A stretch of 56,069 bases of DNA from Prevotella sp. UBA7764 (GTDB taxonomy: Bacteria; Bacteroidota; Bacteroidia; Bacteroidales; Bacteroidaceae): contig DLDU01000002.1 in the NCBI GenBank assembly GCA_002481295.1, positions 1 through 56,069 on the forward strand, read 5' to 3'. Positions 34,483-42,605 of this stretch are shown here, in pieces; within the stretch, counting starts at the first letter, position 1, and the number at the start of each line of letters is the position of its first letter. Under the pieces are notes generated by a model. It saw only the letters and a program-made list of their open reading frames with translations. It was not told the origin of the DNA and searched no databases. A program made the position numbers and the translations under genes.

Positions 34483-35301
34483 TTACTTCACGCGTGACTG
34501 AATCTCGCCTTTCACGCCCTTGTATCCAACCAGGAAGGCCTTGGCAGATCCGAAGCGGAGGTGGAGATCCAAGCGTACGGGGATGTGGTTGGCATCGTCG
34601 CTGACAAAGAAGTCTACGATCTTTTTATAGGGCTTCCCGTCCTCTTTTTCGAGATAAGCCAACTTCAGGCATCGGTAGGTGTGGCCGTCGTCGGCTTTGA
34701 CATTGACTTTTCCCTCATAGTGCAGACGTGCGGGGTCACGGCTGTCGCCGTCGACCATCGGGAAGTCGACATTGTGGCCTTTCTTCCAGCTTTCAGGGTT
34801 GAAGGAGCGTGCACGCAGGAAGATGCTCATCATGTCGTATACGCAGTCGTTGTAGGTGTGCTTTTCCCATTGACTCTTCCCATCGTTCTTTTTGCGGTGC
34901 TGCACAACGTGGCACTTGCCTTCGGGATAGGAATAGAACACCTCGTCGACCGTATATCGGCTGCCTTCGCGTGCGCCCTTGCGATAATAGAGTGGTGCCA
35001 TCTCCAAGCTGTTGTAGCACAGCAGAGTGTCGCGCAGTACGAAGAAATCGTCAACGCGGTGGTTGCCGCGGGTGATGAGGCTGCCGCGCCATGCCGGCGT
35101 GCCTTTGTAGACACTCCTTACCGTAGAGAACGAGGCAGAACCAGCCTTGACCCATACGAACTTCCAATTATAATAGAGGTTGTAGGAGAGAAACTCTCCT
35201 GACTTGAACGCAGTGTTTCGGAATGTACACTGCGCTCCGGCTTGCGTGGCGACCATGGCCAGCACAAGACTGACAAACCAGATTTTCAGTGTTTTCATCA
35301 T
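34483..35301 (-). CDS. DUF3108-family exported protein
   Basis: A 272-residue protein with a signal peptide (LVLAMVATQAGAQ, cleavage near residue 23). The family start FKSGEFLSYNLYYNWKFVWVKAGSASF matches DUF3108, a beta-rich domain found in exported proteins of several Gram-negative groups with no settled function. The C-terminal half continues the fold (FVSDDANHIPVRLDLHLRFGSAKAFLVGYKGVKG). It lies 173 bases after the Ig-like lipoprotein gene on the same strand, with no clear promoter between them, and its stop codon touches the 22-bp repeat array. Confidence 0.85.
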   Translation of the reverse strand: MMKTLKIWFVSLVLAMVATQAGAQCTFRNTAFKSGEFLSYNLYYNWKFVWVKAGSASFSTVRSVYKGTPAWRGSLITRGNHRVDDFFVLRDTLLCYNSLEMAPLYYRKGAREGSRYTVDEVFYSYPEGKCHVVQHRKKNDGKSQWEKHTYNDCVYDMMSIFLRARSFNPESWKKGHNVDFPMVDGDSRDPARLHYEGKVNVKADDGHTYRCLKLAYLEKEDGKPYKKIVDFFVSDDANHIPVRLDLHLRFGSAKAFLVGYKGVKGEIQSRVK

Positions 35302-35474
35302 TTCTTGATTTTGTTATTCTGTCTTGATACTTATATGGAACAATCTTTATGCTTATACAGAACCAGCAGTGAGCCTCTTTCACAATCGGATTTCGTCGTT
35401 GCTTGGCAGTGGCAGTCCTACGTTTCTCAAAGCGTAGTCAGGAAGACAGGAAGATGTTCCCTGACTATTGTGGC

Positions 35475-37454
35475 TTAGGGTTGTGGGATGTATTGAATGC
35501 CGAGCTTCTTGGCTCTTTCGGCATTTCTGTGCTGTACCTGCTTTTGCTTGTCAGCCTTTTGCTTGGTGATGGCCGATGGCTTTTGTCGATAGAGTGGTGT
35601 GGCGACAGGATCCCATGAGCGCGTAGCGTCCCATTTGGCGCGACATTCAATCACTTCGGGATAGTAATAGACTGGTTCCGGCTCTATGTCCTTGCCGAAA
35701 TCGCCTGTATCCCACAGTTTGTTGTTGTTGGTGTCCTCGATCATTCTCAGGTAGTACTTTCCCTCCTTGAGGTAGTAGAACTCCGCCTGGCCATTGTCGG
35801 TGAAGGCTTGCTTGACGACCTTGTCGCTTTCGTCCAAGAGCTGGGCGATGACGTGCTTGCCCTGCATGCCGTTGATGGTGACGAGCAGCGAGGCGTAGGT
35901 GTCGTTGCCGCGCACTTTCAGTCCGGTCTTGATCTTACCGGATATATCGCCGTAGATGGACTGGAAGGCGGTACTGTCAATCTCTAAGCTGTATTGATAA
36001 TCGGGTTTCCACGATGCCTTGAGCAGGTAGGAGAGGGCATTGACGCGTGTCATTTCGTAGGGTTCTCGGTACCATAGCGAGTCGCTGGGCGGTTGGGAGT
36101 AGAGATGTACCATCTTTTCGATGTCTACGTCTTTGACAGGTACTGTTGACGTCATGGTGACGTTTTGGTCAGGATCCATCTCGCTGCTTGGTGTGATGGC
36201 TATTTCGAGAGGCTTCACGGCCATGACCGAGTCGTAAGGTTCTCCTTTTTTCTTTTTCTTCTCCTGCTCTTTTGCCCATTTGTCGTAGGCTTTCTTTTGC
36301 TCTTTCAGCCGTTTGGCATAGGGTTGCTTAGAGAGAATGGAGAGCGTGTCGGTGTGGAGACGAAGCACGCCGAGCGAGTCGGTGATGTGGTGCTGTAGCT
36401 CCACTTCGAGTGTGTCCTGGTTGATCAGTGCGGTGTCGCGCAGCCAGTAGGTGATGGTGTCTCGCTTGGCTGACGGATCGATGACAAAGGCGTTGTCGGC
36501 ATTGAAGTTAAGTCCGCGGAGCTTAGGAAGGTCCGCGTCACCATAGGTATAGAAGAGCGTGAAGTGGTTGGCCTCCTTTCGCTCAGCCTTCACAAAGTAT
36601 CGGTCGGTGTTGATGCCGGTGAAGGCACGCAGACAGATGTCGTCGGGGAGGAAGTGGGTGTAGTGCACATCGGTGATGCTGGCGATGTGGAGCGTGTCGA
36701 GCCATGTCGTGTCTTGCCTGACATCAGGCTTGAAAGTCGGTGTGATCGTCTGATGATTGAAGGCGATCATCTCGCTCTTTTGGGCATAGCGATAGTCACC
36801 GTCAGCGTCCTTGAGGGCGTAGATGCGGTAAGAGCCGGGGGCTACACCACGTATGATGAAGTGGCCGCGGGAGTCAGTGCGCGACACACGCATCATGGGA
36901 GTCTTCTGAAATGCGCTGTCCTCCATGTTGCTGTACAGTCCCACGAGAATGCCTTTGACGGGTTCCAGATTGTCGGCTTCGAGCACGTAACCGGCCACTT
37001 CGAGCGTGTCGATATGGTCGCCGGTGGAGAAACTGTAGGTGTAGTTGCCCAGAGGGTTGCCCTCGTTGTTGTCAGAGATGGCATTGGAGAAGTCGACGGT
37101 GTAGGTGGTGTTGGGTTTCAAAGAGTCCATCAGCTCCACGCTGATGCGCTTGCCTTGTCCCTTGATCTCTGGCGCCTCAAGCTGTGGCGGCGATACGACG
37201 ACGTTCTCAGTAGGGTTGTCGATGGTGATGAACTCATCAAAGTTGATGTATATGTGCTTGCGGTGCACGTTGGTGGCATGGTCAGCAGGAGTGGCACCGA
37301 CCACTTTAGGCGGTGTCTCATCGTACCATCCTCCATCGGGTTGTCCCATGCGGGCGCACGAGTGGAGCAGAAGCAGGAAAAGGAAAGAGAGGGTAAAGAG
37401 CAGCAAGTGGCTGCCGGTCTCTTTCCATTCGATATGCTTGTTAGGCTTGTCCAT
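35475..37454 (-). CDS. Ig-like (Big_5-type) lipoprotein
   Basis: A 659-residue predicted lipoprotein with the lipobox ending at Cys33 (LLLLHSC). The start of the mature part, GGWYDETPPKVVGATPADHATNV, is the hallmark of a Bacteroidota family with an N-terminal bacterial Ig-like domain. A carboxypeptidase-regulatory-like segment follows (VAGYVLEADNLEPVKGILVG...GHFIIRGVAPGSYRIYALKD, about residues 150-220), then a Lys-rich linker (about 370-400). The far C-terminus is Lys/Gln-rich with KKLGIQYIPQP. The function is unknown; it is probably surface-exposed or periplasmic. It follows the GH3 gene with an 86-base gap on the same strand. Confidence 0.85.
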   Translation of the reverse strand: MDKPNKHIEWKETGSHLLLFTLSFLFLLLLHSCARMGQPDGGWYDETPPKVVGATPADHATNVHRKHIYINFDEFITIDNPTENVVVSPPQLEAPEIKGQGKRISVELMDSLKPNTTYTVDFSNAISDNNEGNPLGNYTYSFSTGDHIDTLEVAGYVLEADNLEPVKGILVGLYSNMEDSAFQKTPMMRVSRTDSRGHFIIRGVAPGSYRIYALKDADGDYRYAQKSEMIAFNHQTITPTFKPDVRQDTTWLDTLHIASITDVHYTHFLPDDICLRAFTGINTDRYFVKAERKEANHFTLFYTYGDADLPKLRGLNFNADNAFVIDPSAKRDTITYWLRDTALINQDTLEVELQHHITDSLGVLRLHTDTLSILSKQPYAKRLKEQKKAYDKWAKEQEKKKKKGEPYDSVMAVKPLEIAITPSSEMDPDQNVTMTSTVPVKDVDIEKMVHLYSQPPSDSLWYREPYEMTRVNALSYLLKASWKPDYQYSLEIDSTAFQSIYGDISGKIKTGLKVRGNDTYASLLVTINGMQGKHVIAQLLDESDKVVKQAFTDNGQAEFYYLKEGKYYLRMIEDTNNNKLWDTGDFGKDIEPEPVYYYPEVIECRAKWDATRSWDPVATPLYRQKPSAITKQKADKQKQVQHRNAERAKKLGIQYIPQP

Positions 37455-37540
37455 GGTCTATACTCGTTTATGCTCTGCACTTTTTTGGTCTCCGCATGTG
37501 AATGATTGAATCCTGTGAGAACCGTGGCAGAGTGACAGAA

Positions 37541-39061
37541 CTATTCGTTTTCTTTATGGTTCATCTCCAGTAGTTCATCCATGTTCTTTCTGGAGTTGCT
37601 CAGTCGTGGCACCTTATGCTGTCCGCCGAGCTTGCCTTTTGATTTGAGCCAGTCGTTGAAGAGGTCGGGTCTTGCCTTGACGACTTCGAGATGCTGGAGC
37701 GTTACATTGTGTGAGCGTTTGGCTTCGTAGTCGGAGTTGATCTCCTGCAGCTTCTTGTCAAGAAGGTCGGCAAAGCGATCCAGACTGTCGGGTTCCACAG
37801 AGAACTCAATAAGCCACTGGTGGCGGCATTTTGCGTTTTCGTCCATATAGACAGGAGCGGCCGTGTATTCCTTGACTTGTGCGCCGGTCTTCTCGCAGGC
37901 GTAGGCGAGTCCTTTCTCGGCGTTGTCCATGATCAGTTCTTCGCCGAAGGCATTGATAAAGTACTTGGTACGTCCGGTGATGACGAACTTATAAGGTCGC
38001 TTGGACGTGAAGCTGATGGTGTCGCCGATCATATAGCGCCACAGTCCGCACGACGTGGTGATGACGATGGCATAGTTGCGTCCGAGTTCCACACCTTCGA
38101 GCGGTACGATATTGGGATTGTCTTTCCCCACGTCCTCCAAGGGGATGAACTCATAGAACACGCCGTAGTCGAGCATCAGAAGCATGCTCTTGTCGGTGGG
38201 ATCATCCTGCAGTCCGAAGAAGCCCTCAGAGGCGTTGTAGGTCTCCATATAGTGCATTTTCGGTGAGGTGATGATTTGCTCATACTGTTTGCGATAGGGT
38301 GTGAAGGCAATACCGCCGTGGAAGAACACTTCCAGATTGGGCCACACATCTTCTATATGCTCTTTTCCGGAGATCTCCAGCACGCGTACGAGCACGCTGA
38401 GCATCCACGATGGCACACCCGAGATGTTGGTCACATTGCTTTTCAGACATTCGTGGGCAATGCGGTCGCGCTTGACTTCAAAGTCGGAAAGCAGGGCCGT
38501 TTGCTTCTTGGGTACGCGGAAGAGGTTGGCAATCGGGTTGATGTTCTCGATGAGGATGGCGCTGAGGTCACCCACGAGCGAGCCTTCCACGTTGTAGTTG
38601 GGCGAGTGGCTGCCGCCGAGGATGAGCGACTTGCCGTCAAAAAGCCGGCTGCCGGGGTTGTTGCGAAGATAGACGGTGACCACGTCCGCACCACCTTTAT
38701 AGTGGATGTTGTGCAGTCCGTCGGAAGAAACAGGGATGAACTTCGACTTGTCGTTGGTGGTTCCAGAGGATTTGGCATACCATTTCACTACGCCAGGCCA
38801 CAATACATTCGGCTCGCCGTGACGCATACGATCGATGTCGCCTTTCAGTTCTTCGTATGTGTTGATGGGCACATTGTTGACGAAATCGTCGTAGCTGTGC
38901 GTACTCGCCAGCATGTGGTTGCGTCCATATTCGGTATATTTACCCTTTTCAAGCAGGTAGTGCAACGCACGGCGTTGTAGAGCCTCGGGCTGCGTGTAGT
39001 GCTTCTCGAGCTCATACTGTCGTGGTTTGAATAACTTGCTTGCAAACTTTGTCAAACTCAT
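37541..39061 (-). CDS. GH3-family acyl-acid-amido synthetase-like protein
   Basis: A 506-residue member of the GH3 family, adenylate-forming enzymes best known in plants for joining amino acids to auxin or jasmonate. The ATP-binding motifs are intact: SSGTTNDKSKFIPV, YNASEGFFG, and RYMIGDTI. Homologues are widespread in Bacteroidota, where the substrates are unknown. There is no signal peptide, so the enzyme is cytoplasmic. A -7 box TAATTTTG lies at 39096-39089 on the minus strand, without a clear -33 partner. The two exported-protein genes follow on the same strand, perhaps as one unit. Confidence 0.88.
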   Translation of the reverse strand: MSLTKFASKLFKPRQYELEKHYTQPEALQRRALHYLLEKGKYTEYGRNHMLASTHSYDDFVNNVPINTYEELKGDIDRMRHGEPNVLWPGVVKWYAKSSGTTNDKSKFIPVSSDGLHNIHYKGGADVVTVYLRNNPGSRLFDGKSLILGGSHSPNYNVEGSLVGDLSAILIENINPIANLFRVPKKQTALLSDFEVKRDRIAHECLKSNVTNISGVPSWMLSVLVRVLEISGKEHIEDVWPNLEVFFHGGIAFTPYRKQYEQIITSPKMHYMETYNASEGFFGLQDDPTDKSMLLMLDYGVFYEFIPLEDVGKDNPNIVPLEGVELGRNYAIVITTSCGLWRYMIGDTISFTSKRPYKFVITGRTKYFINAFGEELIMDNAEKGLAYACEKTGAQVKEYTAAPVYMDENAKCRHQWLIEFSVEPDSLDRFADLLDKKLQEINSDYEAKRSHNVTLQHLEVVKARPDLFNDWLKSKGKLGGQHKVPRLSNSRKNMDELLEMNHKENE

Positions 39062-39183
39062 AATTTGCGCAATATATCAATCTAGGTGCAAAATTAGTCT
39101 AAAACTTTGACATCCTCTACTAATTTAGCTTTTTTTATATGTGTAGTCGGCTTTTGTAGCAACTGTGAAGAACAAAACAAAAA

Positions 39184-39222
39184 CCTCCAGCCAGGGCTTC
39201 GGTTGTTTGCCTTGGCTGGAGG
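39184..39222 (-). terminator. lgt terminator
   Basis: A 14-pair stem (39184-39197 with 39209-39222) followed on the minus strand by TTTTTGTTTTG. It lies about 30 bases after the lgt stop codon. Confidence 0.88.
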
Positions 39223-39251
39223 TGGTGATGAGAGGATGGGCTGATGATGGC

Positions 39252-40100
39252 TCAGTCTTGCTTTACAGGTTTGAACTTCTTTGCGTGGAGGATGCACAGA
39301 ATGCCGATGATGATAAACGGAATCGACAGCAACTGTCCCATATCCAGCGGCATGTTGGCTTCGAAAGCTTCCTGGATGTCCTTGGTATACTCGATGAGGA
39401 AGCGGGCGACAAACACCAGTGTGAGGCACAGTCCGAGGTAGAGTCCGCTGCCCACCATGTCGCGGTGCTTGCGATAGATGAGATAGATGATCACGAAGAA
39501 GCAGGCGTAGGACAGGGCCTCGTAGAGCTGGCCGGGATGGCGCGGATACTGATCTACACGCTCGAAGATGAAAGCCCAGGGCACATCGGTCACCTTGCCG
39601 ATGATCTCACTGTTCATCAAGTTGCCCAAGCGGATGAAGGTGGCTGTGACACAGGAGCAGATGCCCATGTTGTCAAACACTACCCATGGCGAGAGCTTGT
39701 TGCGGTGGGAGTAGACAAAGATGGCAATGATCATACCGATCACGCCGCCGTGTGAGGCCAGTCCCTCATAGCCCGTAAATACCCATGTGCCGCTTTGCAT
39801 GTGGTGAAAAGGGATGAGCATCTCTATGAAATGATCCCAGGACGAGAGGAAATAGTCGGGCTGGTAGAACAGACAGTGGCCCAGTCGTGCGCCCACAAGT
39901 ACGGAAACAAAGATATAGATAAACAGTGGCTCGAACTTCTCGTCGGGGATATGCTGCTGCTTATAGAGGCGCTGCATGAGCAGATAGCCCAACAGCAGGC
40001 CCATGAGCCAGCACATCGAATACCAGCGAAGACCAAAATGTCCCACGTGGAACATGACTTGGTCGGGGTCCCAGACGATATATGAAAGCAATGTTGACAT
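39252..40100 (-). CDS. lgt: Prolipoprotein diacylglyceryl transferase
   Basis: Transfers diacylglycerol to the lipobox cysteine, the first step for all lipoproteins, including the two lipoproteins in this window. The 282-residue protein has about seven transmembrane segments. The N-terminal FGLRWYSMCWLMGLLLGY and the Lgt motif around ASHGGVIGMI (catalytic His and Gly-rich stretch) are present, with FIRLGNLMNSEIIGKVTDVPWAFIF holding the conserved Asn/Arg residues. ychF lies 55 bases upstream on the same strand, so they are probably cotranscribed. Confidence 0.95.
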   Translation of the reverse strand: MSTLLSYIVWDPDQVMFHVGHFGLRWYSMCWLMGLLLGYLLMQRLYKQQHIPDEKFEPLFIYIFVSVLVGARLGHCLFYQPDYFLSSWDHFIEMLIPFHHMQSGTWVFTGYEGLASHGGVIGMIIAIFVYSHRNKLSPWVVFDNMGICSCVTATFIRLGNLMNSEIIGKVTDVPWAFIFERVDQYPRHPGQLYEALSYACFFVIIYLIYRKHRDMVGSGLYLGLCLTLVFVARFLIEYTKDIQEAFEANMPLDMGQLLSIPFIIIGILCILHAKKFKPVKQD

Positions 40101-40155
40101 GATATGTGCCTTATTAGCTTAAAAGATATGAGTAATAGGGTAGGGCGTCCGTAGC

Positions 40156-41259
40156 TTAGACGTTGAAGCGGAAGTGCATGATGTCGCCGTCCTGCACCTC
40201 ATAGTCCTTGCCCTCGATGCCGAGCTTGCCGGCTTCGCGCACAGCGGCCTCAGAGCCGTACTTGATATAGTCTTCGTACTTGATGACCTCGGCGCGGATG
40301 AATCCCTTCTCAAAGTCGGTGTGGATGACGCCGGCGCACTGTGGTGCCTTCCAGCCTTTGTGGAAAGTCCAGGCCTTCACCTCCATCTCGCCTGCGGTGA
40401 TAAACGTCTGCAGGTTGAGCAGATGATAGGCTTTCTTGATGAGTCGGTTGACGCCGCTCTCCTCCAATCCCAGCTCGTCGAGGAAGAGCTTCTTGTCTTC
40501 ATAGGTGTCGAGAGAGGCGATGTCTTCCTCTGTCTTGGCAGCGATGACCATAGCCTCGGCACCTTCCTTGGCAGCGATCTCCTCTATCTTCTTGGAATAG
40601 TCGTTGCCGGTTTTAGCGCTCTGCTCGTCGACATTGCAGACATAGAGCACCGGTTTGGTGGTGAGCAGGAAGAGGTCGTGAGCGGCCTGCTGCTCTTCCT
40701 TGGTGTCGAAAGTCACCGAGCGTGCGTTCTCGCCGCGGTCGAGGACCTCTTTATAAGCCTTGAGGACAGACACCAGAACCTTGGCGTCCTTGTTGCCGGT
40801 GGCGGCAATTTTCTCCTGCTTGGCCATTTGCCCTTCGATAGTCTCCAAGTCTTTGAGTTGCAGCTCTGTATCGATGGTCTCCTTGTCAGCGATAGGATCT
40901 ACGGGAGCACCGCCCTCGCGCACTACGTTGTCGTCGTCGAAGCAGCGGATGACATGAATGATGGCATCGCACTCGCGGATGTTTCCGAGGAACTTATTGC
41001 CCAGGCCTTCACCTTTGGAAGCACCTTTCACCAGTCCGGCGATGTCCACGATCTCACAGGTAGCGGGCACGATGCGTCCCGGGTGCACGATTTCGGCAAG
41101 CTTAGTGAGTCGCTCGTCGGGCACTGTAATCACGCCTAAGTTGGGTTCAATCGTACAGAAGGGGAAGTTAGCAGCCTGTGCCTTAGCACTGGACAGGCAA
41201 TTAAACAAAGTAGACTTTCCCACATTTGGTAAGCCTACAATACCACATTTTAATGACAT
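40156..41259 (-). CDS. ychF: Ribosome-associated GTPase/ATPase YchF (OLA1 family)
   Basis: A redox-responsive P-loop NTPase that binds ribosomes. ATG 41259 gives 367 residues and the family start MSLKCGIVGLPNVGKSTLFN; the upstream frame to 41355 crosses the promoter. Further motifs are DIAGLVKGASKGEGLGNKFL (G3 region) and NVDE in place of the usual NKxD, the feature that gives YchF ATP preference. The C-terminal TGS domain ends with the conserved EGKDYEVQDGDIMHFRFNV. The promoter lies at 41294-41325. Confidence 0.97.
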   Translation of the reverse strand: MSLKCGIVGLPNVGKSTLFNCLSSAKAQAANFPFCTIEPNLGVITVPDERLTKLAEIVHPGRIVPATCEIVDIAGLVKGASKGEGLGNKFLGNIRECDAIIHVIRCFDDDNVVREGGAPVDPIADKETIDTELQLKDLETIEGQMAKQEKIAATGNKDAKVLVSVLKAYKEVLDRGENARSVTFDTKEEQQAAHDLFLLTTKPVLYVCNVDEQSAKTGNDYSKKIEEIAAKEGAEAMVIAAKTEEDIASLDTYEDKKLFLDELGLEESGVNRLIKKAYHLLNLQTFITAGEMEVKAWTFHKGWKAPQCAGVIHTDFEKGFIRAEVIKYEDYIKYGSEAAVREAGKLGIEGKDYEVQDGDIMHFRFNV

Positions 41260-41293
41260 GTCTTTATATAAACGTTTATATCTTTTCTGTTTG

Positions 41294-41325
41294 CAAAAGT
41301 AAGAAAAATATCTGAGGTGGGCAAA
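41294..41325 (-). promoter_or_regulatory. ychF-lgt promoter
   Basis: Minus-strand TTTG at 41325-41322, 20-base spacer, TACTTTTG at 41301-41294. It lies within the short gap between the DUF4143 ATPase stop and ychF. Confidence 0.82.
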
Positions 41326-41351
41326 GACTGAGGCATAAAAGCGGTTAAATG

Positions 41352-42479
41352 TCACACGATGAAGAACTCATCGGCGTTTTCCGGTGTCACTACTTTAAAG
41401 GTAGCTTGAGGATAAGCCTTGCTGAATGCTTCGGGACAACGAACGTTGGCTTTTCTTGCATTCCATTTAAACTCAGTAGCATCGAGCTTTCCGTCGCTCT
41501 CCTCAAGGAAGTCGATCTCGCGCTGTTGCTGCGTTCTCCAGAACCAAAAATTGGTAAATGGCTGATGGATATTGAGATGTTTGAGTCTTTCCGCTATGGC
41601 AAAGTTCTCCCACAAAGCTCCGGTGTCGGCGCGGTTCTCCACCTGCTGGAAGTTTGCAATGATGGCATTGCGTATACCCAAATCCCAGAAATAGATCTTC
41701 CGGCTCGATTTGAGCTCGTTTCTCAAATTGCGTGAGAAACTGCTCAGACGAAAGATGATGAAGTTCTTTTCCAGTATGTCGACATATTTCTCCACGGTCT
41801 TTGAATCCAGTCCGATGAGTTGTCCGACCTCGTTGTATGACACCTGCTCGCCAATCTGATAGGCGAGTGCCTGAAGCAGTCTGACGATTTTGTCGGGTTT
41901 GGAGATGTTGTCGATGGTCATAATGTCCTTGTAGAGATAACTATTGGACAGTTCGTGCAGCACTTCCCGCTCTTCGCCTGGCGAAGTAACCACCTCGGGA
42001 TAGTATCCAAAAACCATGCGGTGGGGGATCATACGGTGCTCCTCCAACAGATTGGTTTCGTTGACCATCTCCTTATAAGATAAAGGGAAGATGGTGAACT
42101 CACGCTTGCGACCGGTCAGCGATTCCTTGATGCCGGAAGCTAAAAGCAGCGAAGAACTGCCCGTAGCCACCACTTGTACGCCCGGCACTTGGTCTGTGAC
42201 GAGTTTCAACCGCAGTCCTATTTCTGGAATTCTTTGAGCCTCGTCGACGATAAGCCAGCGGTTGTTACCGAGAATCGCCTTGATGCGTGTGGAGGTCATG
42301 TCCTTGAACAGTCGCTGGACGTCGAGATCGTCGGCATTCATCCACAGCACCTGCTCCCTGTCGTCGAAGAGTTGATGCAGTAAGGTCGATTTGCCCACCT
42401 GTCTGGCACCATAGATGATCACGGCCTTATCGCCTCCGATAAGCCGTTCAATCTGCTTTTTTTGTTCACGCTCTATCAT
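41352..42479 (-). CDS. ATP-binding protein with AAA_14 and DUF4143 domains
   Basis: A 375-residue ATPase. Met at 42479 is chosen because the promoter (42503-42534) lies between it and the longer frame start at 42566. The Walker A motif is GARQVGKSTLL and Walker B is WLIVDEAQR; an Arg-sensor-like ATGSSSLLL follows. The C-terminal DUF4143 domain includes RKIYFWDLGIRNAII and ends with a PD-(D/E)XK-like segment (REIDFLEESDGKLDATEFKW). The family is abundant and patchily distributed in Bacteroidota and archaea, with no settled function. Just upstream is the 30-bp-arm inverted repeat. Confidence 0.87.
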   Translation of the reverse strand: MIEREQKKQIERLIGGDKAVIIYGARQVGKSTLLHQLFDDREQVLWMNADDLDVQRLFKDMTSTRIKAILGNNRWLIVDEAQRIPEIGLRLKLVTDQVPGVQVVATGSSSLLLASGIKESLTGRKREFTIFPLSYKEMVNETNLLEEHRMIPHRMVFGYYPEVVTSPGEEREVLHELSNSYLYKDIMTIDNISKPDKIVRLLQALAYQIGEQVSYNEVGQLIGLDSKTVEKYVDILEKNFIIFRLSSFSRNLRNELKSSRKIYFWDLGIRNAIIANFQQVENRADTGALWENFAIAERLKHLNIHQPFTNFWFWRTQQQREIDFLEESDGKLDATEFKWNARKANVRCPEAFSKAYPQATFKVVTPENADEFFIV

Positions 42480-42502
42480 TTCTTGCAATATCAGTATGGT
42501 TG

Positions 42503-42534
42503 CAAAAGTAGGCAAAACGTCTGTAAATTCCAAA
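42503..42534 (-). promoter_or_regulatory. Promoter of the DUF4143 ATPase gene
   Basis: Minus-strand TTTG at 42534-42531, 20-base spacer, TACTTTTG at 42510-42503. The -33 element lies inside the left arm of the large inverted repeat. Confidence 0.82.
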
Positions 42535-42589
42535 TTTCTTATAAGATTTTTGGAATCGATTCCCAAAATCTTATAAGAAATTTGGAATT
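42526..42589. repeat. Inverted repeat with 30-bp arms
   Basis: Arms 42526-42555 and 42560-42589 pair with a single mismatch around a TCGA loop. The centre reads GGAATCGATTCC. It separates polA (stop at 42606) from the DUF4143 gene promoter. There is no T tract on the minus strand after it, so a simple polA terminator is unlikely. Confidence 0.92.
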
Positions 42590-42605
42590 GTCTGACATCT
42601 TTACT

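Noticed and set aside
40039..40056. Third parS-like site around CCACGTGG in lgt
   Set aside because: It is coding sequence (MFHVGH), has two mismatches to the parS consensus on one side, and lacks the GTTTCACGTG core shared by the two intergenic sites.
42480..42566. N-terminal extension of the DUF4143 ATPase
   Set aside because: It would cross the gene's own promoter and half of the inverted repeat; Met at 42479 begins the family sequence.
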